This document shows, piece by piece, positions 19,374-30,500 of a stretch of DNA of 58,500 nt. Within the stretch, counting starts at the first letter, position 1; each line of letters starts with the position of its first letter. Under the pieces are notes generated by a model. That model was not told where the DNA came from and searched no databases. It saw only the letters and a list, made by a program, of their open reading frames with translations. Location: positions 4,490,750-4,549,249 of the forward strand of contig NZ_CP033877.1 of NCBI RefSeq assembly GCF_006970445.1, given 5' to 3'. A program made the translations under genes and the position numbers. The stretch comes from Stenotrophomonas maltophilia (GTDB lineage Bacteria > Pseudomonadota > Gammaproteobacteria > Xanthomonadales > Xanthomonadaceae).

Positions 19374-21413
19374 ATGAACGCGCTGACCGACCGCCAGGCC
19401 TGGCTGTTCTCGATCAAGACCTACCTGGCCGCGGTGGCCGCGCTGTACATCGCCATGGCCGGCAACCTGTCGCGCCCGTACTGGGCGATGGGCACGGTGT
19501 ACATCGTCAGCCAGCCGCTGCTGGGCCCAACCCGGGCCAAGGGCGTGTACCGCATCGTTGGCACCCTCGTGGCCGGCCTGGCCACCCTGCTGGTGCTGCC
19601 GGCGCTGGTGGAAACGCCACTGGTGCTGAGCGCGGCGATGTCGATCTGGCTGGCCGGCTGCCTGTTCATGGCCCTGCTCAACCGCGGGCCGCGCGGCTAC
19701 GCGTTCCTGCTGGCCGGCTACACCACCGCCTTCATCGGCTTCCCGGCAGTGACCTCGCCGGAAACCATCTTCGACACGGTGGTAGCACGCAGCGAGGAGA
19801 TCATCCTCGGCACGGTGGTGGCAGTGCTGTTTGCTTCGCTGCTGTTCCCGGCCTCGGTACGCCCGATGCTGCGCGCCCGCATCGGCAACTGGATGGAGGA
19901 CGCCGCGCAGTGGTGCCGGCAGATCCTTGAACGTGGCCGCGCGCATGCGCCGCGCAACCGCCTCGCCGCCGACCTGGTGCAGTTCGAGGCGCTGATCGAG
20001 TTCCTGCGCCGCGATGATCCGCGCCATGCCGGTTCGGCGGTGTCGATGGAGCGCCTGCGCGAGCGCATGCTGCTGCTGTTGCCGGTGCTGTCCTCGATCG
20101 CCGATCGCCTGAGTGCGCTGCGCAGCGACGGCCAGGCCCTGCCGGAAGGGCTGCCGGCACTGGTGGACGATATCCATGACTGGCTGGATGGCCCGACCAA
20201 CGCCAGCGAGTACGCCCGCCTGCGCGCGCGCATCAGCGCACTGAAGCCGCAGGTGGACCGCGACCTGCAGCACCTGCAGCTGGCCAGCCTGCTGCTACGC
20301 CTGGAGGAACTGGTCGACCTGTGGCAGGACTGCCGCACCCTGCAGCACGCGATCGACCACGGCACCGCGCCGCTGGACCGCGCGCACTACCGCATCCGCA
20401 CCGAGCGCGTCGCCGCCGACAAGCACGTCGACTACGGCATGGCGCTGTTCTCCGCGCTCAGTGCCGGCGTGGCGCTGATGAGCTACTGCGTGCTGTGGAT
20501 CGCGCTGGGTTGGGAAGGCGGTGGCAACGGCGCGATGATGGCCGCAGTGACCGCCGCGTTCTTCGCCGCACAGGACGATCCGGCACCGAGCATGGTGTCG
20601 TTCCTGGTGTGGGCGATGGTCGCCTCGGTGGTGGCCGGCGTGTACCTGTTCGGCGTGTTCCCGGCGGTGCACGACTTCGGCCTGCTGGCACTGGTGCTGG
20701 CGGTGGCGTTCCTGCCCCTGGGGCTGATGCTGCACCACCCCAAGAGCGCGCTGTTCGCGCTGCCGCTGACGGTGAACCTGGCCGCACTGTTGAGCCTGCA
20801 GAACACCTACAGCGCCAACATCCAGACCTTCCTCAATTCGTCGATCGCGATGTTCATCGGCATTGGCTTTGCGGTGGTGATGACCCGCCTGTTCCGTTCG
20901 GTGGGTGCCGAGTGGACCGCGCGCCGGTTGGTGCGGCAGGGCTGGACCACACTGGCCGAAGCCGCCGAAGGCCGTGGCCAGCAGGACCGCCAGCGCTTCG
21001 CCGCACGCATGCTCGACCTGCTGGGCCTGCTCGCACCGCGCCTGGCGGCCACGCCGGAGGGCAGCGACATCGCCTCGGTGGACATGCTCAATGAGGCGCG
21101 CATCGGCCTGAACATCCTGCAGCTGCGCCGCGCACGGCTGGAACTGCCCGAGCGCAGCCGCGAGGCAGTCGAGCACATTCTTGAAGAGATCGCCGTGCAC
21201 TACCGCCGGCAGATTGCCGCGCGCAAACCGATTGTGGCCGCCGAAGCGCTGCGCGAGCGGCTGGATACCTCGCTGGGCCGGGTGGGCAGCGTTGCGGCCT
21301 GCAAGGCCCGCGATGAAGCCCTGATGGGTCTGATCGGCCTGCGCTTCGCGCTGTTCCCGGAGGCGAAGGCATTGGCGCCGGGGTTGGCGATGAGCGCGGC
21401 CGCGCAGCCGTAG
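19374..21413 (+). CDS. FUSC/AaeB-type inner-membrane efflux pump
   Basis: 679 residues, 3 bp after the outer-membrane factor gene. Two membrane blocks of about five or six helices each (residues 10-165 and 355-510) flank a cytoplasmic helical domain (170-345), with another helical tail at the C-terminus. This is the duplicated FUSC layout of aromatic-acid exporters such as AaeB and the fusaric-acid pumps. Together with the three preceding genes it makes a complete tripartite system, probably for hydrophobic aromatic acids and controlled by the MarR gene upstream. The substrate is inferred from family only. Confidence 0.9.
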   Translation: MNALTDRQAWLFSIKTYLAAVAALYIAMAGNLSRPYWAMGTVYIVSQPLLGPTRAKGVYRIVGTLVAGLATLLVLPALVETPLVLSAAMSIWLAGCLFMALLNRGPRGYAFLLAGYTTAFIGFPAVTSPETIFDTVVARSEEIILGTVVAVLFASLLFPASVRPMLRARIGNWMEDAAQWCRQILERGRAHAPRNRLAADLVQFEALIEFLRRDDPRHAGSAVSMERLRERMLLLLPVLSSIADRLSALRSDGQALPEGLPALVDDIHDWLDGPTNASEYARLRARISALKPQVDRDLQHLQLASLLLRLEELVDLWQDCRTLQHAIDHGTAPLDRAHYRIRTERVAADKHVDYGMALFSALSAGVALMSYCVLWIALGWEGGGNGAMMAAVTAAFFAAQDDPAPSMVSFLVWAMVASVVAGVYLFGVFPAVHDFGLLALVLAVAFLPLGLMLHHPKSALFALPLTVNLAALLSLQNTYSANIQTFLNSSIAMFIGIGFAVVMTRLFRSVGAEWTARRLVRQGWTTLAEAAEGRGQQDRQRFAARMLDLLGLLAPRLAATPEGSDIASVDMLNEARIGLNILQLRRARLELPERSREAVEHILEEIAVHYRRQIAARKPIVAAEALRERLDTSLGRVGSVAACKARDEALMGLIGLRFALFPEAKALAPGLAMSAAAQP

Positions 21414-21507
21414 CGCGATACCCTGTGCGTCCACAGACCCCGTTGCCGAGGTCGGATCCTTCGCCCCGGGCGAAGGCTCTGCCCCCTGCTCTGCACAGGA
21501 AGCTCCA

Positions 21508-21906
21508 ATGAGTTACGACATGATGGTGTTCGAGGCCAGCGCCGCTCCACGTGAAGCGGCGGCCTTCATCGCCTGGTTCGAGAAGCAGACGCAGTGGAAC
21601 GAGCGCCACGAGTACGACGACCCGGCGGTCAGCAGCCCGGCGCTGCAGGCGTGGTTCGCGGAGATGGCACAGGACTTCCCGCCACTGAATGGGCCGCTGA
21701 GCAACGACGATGACGACCGTGACGAGGTGACCGAGTACAGCATCGGTCAGCAGGTGATCTACGGCGCCTTCGCGTACTCGGTGGCCGAACGTGCGCATGG
21801 CCGCGTGCAGGACCTGGCCGAGACGCACGGCGTGGGGTTCTTCGATGTGAGTGCCGATGAAGTGGCGATCGTGTTCCCTGATGGGTTGGTACTGATCGCT
21901 GAATGA
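21508..21906 (+). CDS. Conserved hypothetical acidic protein
   Basis: 132 residues with a good aggaag ribosome-binding site. The protein is acidic (run NDDDDRDE near residues 70-77), has no signal peptide or membrane segment and begins MSYDMMVFE. I recognise the overall pattern (MSYDxxVF start, then a hydrophobic IGQQVIYGAFAYSVAE block) as that of small conserved bacterial proteins of unknown function. It stands alone and is followed by paired palindromes before the convergent recD. Confidence 0.7.
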   Translation: MSYDMMVFEASAAPREAAAFIAWFEKQTQWNERHEYDDPAVSSPALQAWFAEMAQDFPPLNGPLSNDDDDRDEVTEYSIGQQVIYGAFAYSVAERAHGRVQDLAETHGVGFFDVSADEVAIVFPDGLVLIAE

Positions 21907-21908
21907 CG

Positions 21909-22009
21909 CCGGGTCACAGCCCTCCCGGAGGGAGGGCTGTGACCCGGAGCATGTGTGCCTCGGCGACGAGGATCAGAGCCCGTTCCCGGTGGGAACGGGA
22001 TCCGACCCC
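21909..22009. repeat. Two adjacent REP-like palindromes (ggtcaNag family)
   Basis: The first has a perfect 17-bp stem (21909-21925 / 21931-21947, ccgggtcacagccctcc) with a 5-bp loop. The second (about 21971-22009) runs from gatcagagcccgttccc to gggaacgggatccgacccc with a perfect 9-bp inner stem. Both share the outer gggtca / tgaccc ends seen in other gaps here. They lie between convergent stops and may act as a bidirectional terminator. Confidence 0.75.
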
Positions 22010-22012
22010 GAT

Positions 22013-23893
22013 TCAGAACAACTGGCCCTGCACCGTGGGCTGTTCGATGCGCATCGGTTGTTCGGCGACCGTTTCCACACCCAGCCGCCAGGCCAGGCCA
22101 CCCAGCCGGCTGGCGTGGCGCTTCAACGCCGCCTGCAGCACGTCAGCGCCGCCCGCCACATGCAGCACCTGGCGGGCGCGGGTCAGGCCGGTATAGACCA
22201 GTTCGCGTGACAGCACACGGCTGTCCTGGCGTGGCAGCTGCAACCACACTTCATCGAACTCCGAGCCCTGTGCCTTGTGCACGGTCATCGCGAAGGCGCT
22301 TTCGTGAGCGGGCAGTGCCGCCGGGTGGAAAGCACGTGGTTGTTCAACGGTGTCGCCGGGGAACCAGGCCACCATCGCGCCACTGCCATCGCGCAGGCAG
22401 ATGCCGATATCGCCGTTGAACAGGCGGTGCCGGTAGCTGTTCTCGGTGACCAGCAGCAGGCGGCCCTGGAAGTAGCCCGGGGTGTTGCCGGCCAGCAGCT
22501 GTTCGATGCGGCTGTTGAGGCCGCGTGCACCCTGCGGGCCTTCGCGCAACGCGGTCAGCACGCGCAGGCGCCCAGCCTGCTGCAGGGCGAGCACTGGATC
22601 GGCCGCGTCGGCCAACGCGCGCCAATGGCCGAGCAGATGCTCGCGCTGGCCACGCAATGGATCGGCCTCACCTTCGTGGAAATGCACGCCAGCCAATGCA
22701 CCGCCGCGCAGCAGCTGCAATGCGGCGGCGCTGTCGCCCTCGCGCACGGCATCGGCCAGCGGTGCCAGGTCCAGCGCATCGCTCTGCCGATAACCGCGCT
22801 GCAGCTGCACGCGGCGCCCGGCGAAGGCGCGTGGCACGGCCTGCGGCTGCAAGGTGGCCGGCGCCAGCAGGCCATGCAACGCCTGCGCGTCGTCGGCGCG
22901 GGTACCGATGCCATCACCGCTGGCGCGCAGGATCGCGCTGAGCACGTCGCCGGCCTCGACCGATGGCAACTGATCGGGATCGCCAAGCAGGATCAACCGG
23001 GTGCCGCTGGCAATCGCATCGACCAGCTTGGCCATCATCGGCAGATCGATCATCGAGGCTTCGTCGACCACCACAACATCCACCGGCAACGGATTGTCGG
23101 CGTGGTGGCGGAAGCGCGGTGAATCGGGAATCACCCCGAGCAGGCGATGCAGGGTGGTGCCGGTACTGGGCAACCCCGCGCACAGCGTCGGATCCAGGCC
23201 TTGTTCCTGCAGCCGTTGCACAGCCACCCGCAGGCTCTCGGCCATGCGCTCGGCGGCGCGACCGGTAGGCGCGGCCAACGCCACCTCGGGCAGCGGCAGG
23301 CCGGCATGCCGGGCCTGCGCGGCCAGCAGCAGCAACAGGCGCGCGATGGTGGTGGTCTTGCCGGTGCCGGGGCCGCCGGTGACCAGCGCCAGCGGATGGC
23401 GCAGGGCCACGCCGGCCGCGCGTGCCTGATGATCTTCACTGCCCGATGCCTGCGGGAACAGCTGCGCGAACAACGGCGCCAACGCCATCATGTCCGGTGC
23501 CGGCAGCGGATGCCGACCGATGCGCTGCAGCCCAACGGCCAACTGACGCTCGTACTCGCGGTAGCGGCGCAGGTAGAGCAGGCCGTTCTCCAGCACCAGC
23601 GGCGCATCCTCGGCAATGGCGTCGGCTTGCTCCGGTGTCGCTACCCACGGCGATGCACGCAGCTGTGCCAACCAGTCCTGCGCGGCAGGCCACTCAGGCA
23701 CGCCTTCCAGCAACCGCTGCGGTTGTGCCGGATCGAACGCGGCGTGGCCCTGCGACACCGCCAGCGAGGCCAACGCGGCCGCCAGCGCCACGCTGTCCGG
23801 GGTGTCGTCGCGCAGCCGCTGCAGGCTGGTCGCCAACGCGTGATCGAGGGTACGCAGCTGGCCCTTCTGGTGCAGTTCCTTCAACAGGCTCAT
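22013..23893 (-). CDS. recD: Exodeoxyribonuclease V alpha subunit RecD
   Basis: 626 residues, starting inside the recB stop (ATGA overlap). Superfamily 1 helicase: N-terminal RecBC-contact domain, Walker A GGPGTGKTT (173-181), motif II VVVVDEASMIDLPMM, motif III LILLGDPDQLPSVEAGDV and the C-terminal motifs AMTVHKAQGSEFDEVWLQL and ELVYTGLTRAR. RecD is the fast 5'-3' motor of RecBCD, which processes double-strand breaks and degrades linear foreign DNA. It is the last gene of the recC-recB-recD operon. Confidence 0.95.
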   Translation of the reverse strand: MSLLKELHQKGQLRTLDHALATSLQRLRDDTPDSVALAAALASLAVSQGHAAFDPAQPQRLLEGVPEWPAAQDWLAQLRASPWVATPEQADAIAEDAPLVLENGLLYLRRYREYERQLAVGLQRIGRHPLPAPDMMALAPLFAQLFPQASGSEDHQARAAGVALRHPLALVTGGPGTGKTTTIARLLLLLAAQARHAGLPLPEVALAAPTGRAAERMAESLRVAVQRLQEQGLDPTLCAGLPSTGTTLHRLLGVIPDSPRFRHHADNPLPVDVVVVDEASMIDLPMMAKLVDAIASGTRLILLGDPDQLPSVEAGDVLSAILRASGDGIGTRADDAQALHGLLAPATLQPQAVPRAFAGRRVQLQRGYRQSDALDLAPLADAVREGDSAAALQLLRGGALAGVHFHEGEADPLRGQREHLLGHWRALADAADPVLALQQAGRLRVLTALREGPQGARGLNSRIEQLLAGNTPGYFQGRLLLVTENSYRHRLFNGDIGICLRDGSGAMVAWFPGDTVEQPRAFHPAALPAHESAFAMTVHKAQGSEFDEVWLQLPRQDSRVLSRELVYTGLTRARQVLHVAGGADVLQAALKRHASRLGGLAWRLGVETVAEQPMRIEQPTVQGQLF

Positions 23894-26800
23894 GCGCTGG
23901 CTCCGCGCGCACGCTCGGCCAGCTCGGCCTGGGCCTGTTCGCCACCGGCGAACAGCGCATCGAGTGCATCCACCAGCGCCAGCGGGAAGCGGTCCACATG
24001 CACGCCGTTGCCGGCAGCATCCAGGCCGCGGCAGAACAGGTAGCGGATGCCGCCCATGTCGCGCTCGTAGTCGTAGGCTGCGCCCAGGCGGAAGCGCAGC
24101 CAGCGATGCAGCGCCACGGTATAGATCAGCGCCTGCAGGTCGTACTCGCTATGGCGCATGGCAATGGCCAGCAGGTCCGGGCTGTAGCCGGGCAGGCGGT
24201 TGGATTTGTAGTCGAGCACGTACCAGCGCCCGTCGCGCACGTAGGTCAGGTCGATCATGCCGGTCATCAGCCCTTCCAGGCGGCGGCGCTGGCCGAAGCC
24301 CCGGCGCGCGCTGGAAACGCCGTGCGCATGCAGCACCTGCAGCAGCGCCGGTACCGTGGTCGGTTCGATGGCGAAATGGAAGTCGATTTCCGCGCGGCGC
24401 TCCCCTTCACCCAGGCTGTGCAGCGCACCGCCTTCGGGCAGCGGCACGGTGAGCGTGTGGCCCACCAGCGGCACCAGCACCGCCACGCCATCGTCCAGAT
24501 CGACGTCGGCATAGCCCTCATCGTGCAGCGCCTTGTGCAGCACCTCGGCCTGGCCCTCGGGAGCTTCCAGGCCCGGTTGCCAGTCACCCCAGGCCGCGAA
24601 GTCGACGTTCTCCATCGCCTCATGCAGCACATTGCCGAAGCGACTGCCCATGAAACGCGGATCGACCGGTGTGCTGTCCTCGGCCGCCGCAGCGGGTTCC
24701 GGCAGCGCGGGCTCCAGCGGCAGTTCCGGGCCCGCGGGTTCATCGGCGGCCGGTGCCGGCAGCTCGGTGGCCGCCGCTTCGATATCGCTGCCCGCACCGG
24801 CATCGGCGTGGGCCAACTGGGTGAAGCTGTACACCCACCAGTCGTGCGGCACGCGCCGGGTCAGGGCACGCACTGCCGGAAGGTCACCTTCCACTTCGGC
24901 CGCCAACGGTGGCGGGGTGGCCGGAGCCTCGCTGTCGTCGATATGCACATCGGCGTGCACGCGCAGTGCCTGCAGGTCGCCCAGCAGCGGTGCCAGCCGC
25001 GTCCTGCCCAGGCCGGCCAGATCACCCACGGCGAGCCACAGCGCATGCTCGGCACGGGTCAGTCCCACATATAGCAGGCGCGCATCCTCGGCGCGCTGCT
25101 CGCGCTCACGCTGGCTGCTGGCCGCTTCCCAGGCCTCGTCCCTGTCCAGCTTCCAGTGCAGCTGGCGCTGGCCGCCGACGTGCACGGTGCAGTGCGATGC
25201 AGTGTTCGGTGCACCGCCGTCGATACCGACGAAGGGCAGGAACACCAGCGGGTACTCCAGGCCCTTGCTCTTGTGCAGGGTGATGATCTGCACGCGGCGC
25301 GCATCCGATTCCAGGCGCAGCAGCTGCTGCTCGTCATCCTGGTCGGCGCTGGCCATCTGGCCCTGCAGCCAGTCCAGCAGGCCGTGCATGCCCAGCGCCT
25401 GCGCCGAGGCTTCCTGCAACAGTTCGCCCAGCTGCAGGTAGTTGGTCAGGCGGCGCTCGCCATCGATCAGCGCCAGCAGGCGTTCACCCTGGGCGGCACA
25501 GACATCGGCAATCACCGCGAACGGACCGCCGCGCTGCCAGCGCTCACGCCAGTGCAGCAGCTGTGCCTGGAACTCGCGTTGCAGGTCGCCCTCGCGCTCC
25601 ATCGCGGCAATCGCACTGGCCCGCTGGCCAAGCAGCACAGTGGCCAGCACCGCACGCAGGCGGCCTTCGTCGGCCGGCTGCAGCAACGCCAACAGCAACG
25701 CACGCAGATCACGCGCTTCGGGGGTGGCGAACAGGCTCTGCTTGCCCGCTGCCACGGCAGGAATGCCGACCGCGGCCAGCGCCCGTTGCACCAGCGTGGC
25801 CTCGCGATGCGAGCGCACCAGCACCGCGATGTCACCCGGCCGCACCGGATGACCACGCAGCACGGCCTTGCCGGCGCGGGCATCGACCAGAATCTGGTGG
25901 ATCGCCGCCACGCAGGCCTGGGTCGCCGCCTCACGCGAAGCATCGGCACTCATCGCCTTGTCACCGCCACTGCGCAGTACACGCAGGGTCAGGCCCGCCA
26001 CAGCATCGCCGTCGCGCAGGTAGTCCGCATCGCTGCGCACGCCACCGGGACGCACCGGCTCGAACTGGATGTCACGCTCGAGGAAGGCGTCTTCGCCACC
26101 GTTGTCGTACAGCGCCTGCAGCGCGCGCAGCACGGCCGGTCGCGAGCGGAAGTTCTGGTCCAGCACCGGCGCCTGCTGGGCCACCTGCTTGGCCTTCAGG
26201 TAGGTGTGGATGTCACCGCCGCGGAACCCGTAGATCGCCTGCTTGGGGTCGCCGATCAGGAACAGCGCCGGCACCAGGCCCAGCTCGCGTACCTCCGGCG
26301 AATCGCCGAACACGCTGTGGAAGATGCCCCACTGGCGATCATCGGTGTCCTGGAACTCGTCGACCAGCGCAATGCGGTACTGCGCGCGCAACTGCTTGAC
26401 CAGCGCCAGCCGCTGCGGACCTTCCAGGGCCAGCGCCACGCCATCGATCAGGTCGTCGTAGGTCTGGACCCGGCGCGTGCGCTTCAGCGCCTGCAGGCGC
26501 TGCGTGGCTTCTTCGCGCAGGCGGTGCAGGAAATTCAGCGCAGTGCCGCGCAACCAGGCATCGCGTTCGGCCAGCAGCGCGACATAGCGCGCCAACGGCG
26601 CCTGCAGCGGCGACGACGGCGTGCGATCGGCGAATTTCTTGTTGGTCTTGTCAGCCAGCACCTCCGGCAGCAGTGCCGGCAGGCGCTCGCTGACCAGCAG
26701 CTCGCGCGGGTCGCCGCGCTCGGCCCAGCCCAGCAGCTGCCGGCCCAGCGGGTGCAGCCAGCCCAACTTGTAGGACACACCGTTGAGCCACTTGTTGTCG

Positions 26801-27570
26801 ACCGCATCGCAGAGGTCGATGAAGAACTGCTCGCCATGCTCGCGCACGCTTGCCGACAGTGCTTCCGCTGCCCTCTGCAATGCCGGGTGTGGATCGGCCA
26901 GCGCCACCGGCCGTGGCAACGGATGCAGCGGCGGCGCGCCCAGCAGCGCGCGCAGATCGGCGGCCAGCGCGTCCGGAGTGGACCACAGCCAGGTCAGCGG
27001 CTCCAACGTAGCCGGGTCATTGGCATGCACGCGCCACAGGTCGGCGGCCAGCTCTTCCAGCAACTCACGGTCGCTGGCCAGCAGCTCCGGCGGATCGAAG
27101 GTGTGGCCGCTTTCCAGCGCGTGCTCGCGCAGCACCCGGGTGCAGAAGCCATGGATGGTGAAGATGGACGCCAGGTCGATTTCGTCGGCGGCCACCTGCA
27201 GGCGGCGCTTCAGTGCGGCAGCGCTCTCGGTGCCCCCCTGCAGATGGCGCTGCAGCACCTCACGGGTCAGCCTCGTGTCCGGCGCTTCGCCCTCGGCCGG
27301 TTCCAGGTCGACCAGGCGCGCGGCCAGCGCCAGGCGCTCGCGGATGCGCTTGCGCAGTTCCTGGGTGGCGGCATCAGTGAAGGTCACCGCCAGGATCTGG
27401 CCGATGCGCAGGCCCTGCTCCACCACCAGGCGGGTGAACAGCGTGGCCAGCGTGAACGTCTTGCCTGTGCCGGCGCTGGCTTCGATCAGGCGGATGCCGT
27501 CCAGCGGCAGGGCCAGATAGGGGTCGCCGCTGAGAGATTCGATGCCGTCCTCGGCGATGGCGGTGCTCAT
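23890..27570 (-). CDS. recB: Exodeoxyribonuclease V beta subunit RecB
   Basis: 1226 residues, overlapping recC (ATG within the last codons of recC) and recD. UvrD-type helicase with Walker A EASAGTGKTFTLATLF near residue 35, motif IALVDEFQDTD, QAIYGFRGGD and VQIITLHKSKGLEYPLVFLP. The C-terminal nuclease domain holds GRWYVLDYKSNRLPG (Asp1120, Lys1122) and HSEYDLQALIYTVAL. RecB provides the 3'-5' motor and the only nuclease of RecBCD. All key residues are present, so it should be active. The domain order is the normal one. Confidence 0.96.
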   Translation of the reverse strand: MSTAIAEDGIESLSGDPYLALPLDGIRLIEASAGTGKTFTLATLFTRLVVEQGLRIGQILAVTFTDAATQELRKRIRERLALAARLVDLEPAEGEAPDTRLTREVLQRHLQGGTESAAALKRRLQVAADEIDLASIFTIHGFCTRVLREHALESGHTFDPPELLASDRELLEELAADLWRVHANDPATLEPLTWLWSTPDALAADLRALLGAPPLHPLPRPVALADPHPALQRAAEALSASVREHGEQFFIDLCDAVDNKWLNGVSYKLGWLHPLGRQLLGWAERGDPRELLVSERLPALLPEVLADKTNKKFADRTPSSPLQAPLARYVALLAERDAWLRGTALNFLHRLREEATQRLQALKRTRRVQTYDDLIDGVALALEGPQRLALVKQLRAQYRIALVDEFQDTDDRQWGIFHSVFGDSPEVRELGLVPALFLIGDPKQAIYGFRGGDIHTYLKAKQVAQQAPVLDQNFRSRPAVLRALQALYDNGGEDAFLERDIQFEPVRPGGVRSDADYLRDGDAVAGLTLRVLRSGGDKAMSADASREAATQACVAAIHQILVDARAGKAVLRGHPVRPGDIAVLVRSHREATLVQRALAAVGIPAVAAGKQSLFATPEARDLRALLLALLQPADEGRLRAVLATVLLGQRASAIAAMEREGDLQREFQAQLLHWRERWQRGGPFAVIADVCAAQGERLLALIDGERRLTNYLQLGELLQEASAQALGMHGLLDWLQGQMASADQDDEQQLLRLESDARRVQIITLHKSKGLEYPLVFLPFVGIDGGAPNTASHCTVHVGGQRQLHWKLDRDEAWEAASSQREREQRAEDARLLYVGLTRAEHALWLAVGDLAGLGRTRLAPLLGDLQALRVHADVHIDDSEAPATPPPLAAEVEGDLPAVRALTRRVPHDWWVYSFTQLAHADAGAGSDIEAAATELPAPAADEPAGPELPLEPALPEPAAAAEDSTPVDPRFMGSRFGNVLHEAMENVDFAAWGDWQPGLEAPEGQAEVLHKALHDEGYADVDLDDGVAVLVPLVGHTLTVPLPEGGALHSLGEGERRAEIDFHFAIEPTTVPALLQVLHAHGVSSARRGFGQRRRLEGLMTGMIDLTYVRDGRWYVLDYKSNRLPGYSPDLLAIAMRHSEYDLQALIYTVALHRWLRFRLGAAYDYERDMGGIRYLFCRGLDAAGNGVHVDRFPLALVDALDALFAGGEQAQAELAERARGASA

Positions 27571-30500
27571 GTGCCACGCCCCTGGCTCACGTCAACGCCA
27601 AAGGCACGGCCTTCGCGCAACGCACTGAAGACCACCTGGCTGTTGCGCAGCAGGTCGGCATAGCTGGCATCGGTAGCGAACGGGTCGGCACCACGCAGCA
27701 GCAGCTGCCAGGCGTCGCTGCTGGATTCCCCCCAGCTGCGGTCGCTGCCGTGCCATTGCTTCCAGCCTTCGCTGCGCTGTTTTTCTGTCGGCGCGTTGTA
27801 CAGCACCCAACCGGTATACGGGGCGAAGCGCAGCGGCTCGCGCAGGCCGCGTTGGCGCAGCTGCAGCAGCGCGCGCAGCGCCGCGCGTGCAGCGGAGGCG
27901 CTCAATGCCGGCAGCACATGCGGGCCAGGACCGGCATCACCGCCATCGTGGAACTGCACCAGCGGCAACGCATCGCCGGCAGCGTTGGCCAGCAGCCAGT
28001 CCAGGCCCTGGCGGATCACCGCATTGCCATTGAGGGTACTGGCGCGCAGGCGCACCAGGCCTTCGGGATGACGATCAGCCACGCGGCCATGCAGGCGCAC
28101 GCCGTCGATCTCCACCTCGTAACGACGGCTCTCCAGCGGTTCGCCCTGCATCCAGCCCAGCAATGCACTGGCATACGGGCGGGTCTTCAACTGCTCCACC
28201 TCGAACTGGCGCTCGCCCAACGGACCCGACGGCAGCAGGCCGCGCGCGCGCAGCCGCGGGTACAACGGCTCGGTATCGCCGCTGAGCGTGGCACGCACCA
28301 CCGCCGCCTGTACGCTGCGCTTTTCCGGGCCGCGCGATGACAGCACCAGCGGTTCCAGGTCATCAACCTCCTCGGCGGCGTCGGCCAGGCGCAGGCCCAG
28401 CGACTGTGCGAGGAACTGCCCGGCCGGGTCGCACAGGAAACGGCGCAGGGTATCGAGCGTGACTTCGTCTTCCACCGCATCGTCGAGCGGCGGCGGCAAC
28501 GGTGCGTCGAACCACGGCTGCAGGCCCCCGCGCTGGCCGGTGAGGCGACCGGCAGCCGGATGCCACTGCCGCCGATAGCTGAAGCGGCGTGGATCGCCAT
28601 CACCGAACGCCGCCGGTGAGAACGGCTGCAATGCATGGCGCACGGTGAAGTCGCGGACCGCCGCAGGCGGATCCAGGTGATACGCGGCGGCGGCATCGAT
28701 CAGTTCGCTGACCAGCACCGACGGCTCGCGCACGCTGCCATCGCGCGGGTCGGCGCCGAGATAGCTGAGGTAGAACACCTCCTGCGCGGCGGCGAACAGC
28801 TGCAGGAACAGGAAGCGGTCATCCTCGCGGGTGGAGCGGTCGCCCGGACGGCGACGCGGTGTGTCCAACTCGGCGGTGAGCTGGTTGAGACCGGCAGCCG
28901 GGTCACGACGCGGGAAGTCGCCATCATTGAGACCGAGCACGCAGATCACCCGGAACGGCAGCAGGCGCATCGGCACCATGCGGCCGAAACTGATGCCACC
29001 GGTCAGCAGCGGTGCGCGCGTATCGGCCTCGCCCAGCGCGCCGGCGAAGTGCGAACGCACCACCTCCGGTGGCACACCGTCTTCGAAACCGGCTTTGGCA
29101 GCATCGTCGGCGAACTGGTTGAGCAGCTTGCGCAGGCGCTCGAGGGCACGCTGGCTGTTGGGCGAGCTGGGTGCGTCCGGCAGCAGCGCGTCCAGCAGCG
29201 ACAGCAGCCGCTGCCGCCACTGCGCCGGCGTAAGCAGCTCGCCGAGGCGACGCTGGTAGACCGCCAGCACGCGCAGCAGGCGCAGCAGCCTGTCCAGCGC
29301 TTCCAGCGCGCCGCCTTCCAGTTCGATCCACGGCGCCACGCCGGCCAGGTCAGCCTCGCTGCCGGTCGCGTGACCGAGCACCAGGCGGTCCAGTGCGAAC
29401 TGCCAGGTGTAGGCGTCGTCGGCCGGCGCCTGGTGCTGGTTGCGGTGTTTCGCATCCAGGCCCCAGCGTGCACCGGCCTGCTGCAGCCAGCCATGCAGGC
29501 GATCGAAGTCCACCGCCTCCAGCCCGGCCGCTTCGGCCAGTGGCGCGCTGGCCAGCAGGTCCAGTACTTCATTCAGGCCAAAGCGCGAGACCGGCAGGCC
29601 CAGCAGGTGCACGAACACGTCGGCCAGCGGCTCGCCTGCGAGCGGACTGCTGTCGGCCAGCGCATAGGGAATGTGCTCGTCCTCGCCCCCGCGGCCGCCG
29701 AACACCGCTTCCAGGTACGGCACATAGGGATCGATGTCCGGCGCCAGCACCGCGATCTCGCGTGCCTGCAACGGCGGGTCGAAGCGCGGGTCCTGCAGCA
29801 GGCTGCGCAGCTGATCGTGCAGCACCTGCAGCTCGCGCAGCCGGGTATGGCAGGCATGCACCTGCAGGCTGGGATCGTCGCTGCGCAGCCCGTCGCGCAG
29901 CTCGCCCGAGGGCAGTGCGCGGCGGTGGAACAGATCGCGCTGCAGGCGATGCAGCAGGCTGTCGGACAGCCCCCCTTCGGCCAGGGTTGGCCGGGTGTCG
30001 TCCTCCGGATCGGAATAGGCCGCGATCTCGCCGGCCGGATGCACCACCTCGTAGCTGCCCAGCACCGCCATGAAATCGCGCCCCGCAGCGCCCCAGGCTT
30101 CCAGCAACCGGTTCTCGCCCGCGGCTTCACCGAAGGGATCCGGTGCACCGCTGCGCAGGCGCTCGGCCAGGGTCTGCAGGTCGCCCCAGTACGACTGCAC
30201 GGGGGTGGGCATATAGAAGTGCAGCTCGCCCACCCGCGCCTGGGTGGCCATCACCCGCAGCACGTCGGGTGAGATGTTGAGCGTCGCGAACGCCGAGATG
30301 CGCGGCGGCAGGCCCTGTGGCAACGGCTGGCCAGCGCCCTCGAAGCGATCCAGGTAGGCCTGGATGCGGCGGGCGCGGTAGTCATGGCCACCGGCGATGG
30401 TGCGCCACAGGATCGCCTGCGGGTCGGCCGGGTCGGCGCCGGCCTCCCAGCGCAGCAGCCAGTCGCGGCGCCAGGCCTGGTACTTCTCGAACACCGATGC

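Noticed and set aside
25156..27663. 835-residue open frame antisense to recB
   Set aside because: The opposite strand encodes a complete RecB with all motifs. The antisense frame has no family resemblance and is a high-GC codon artefact.
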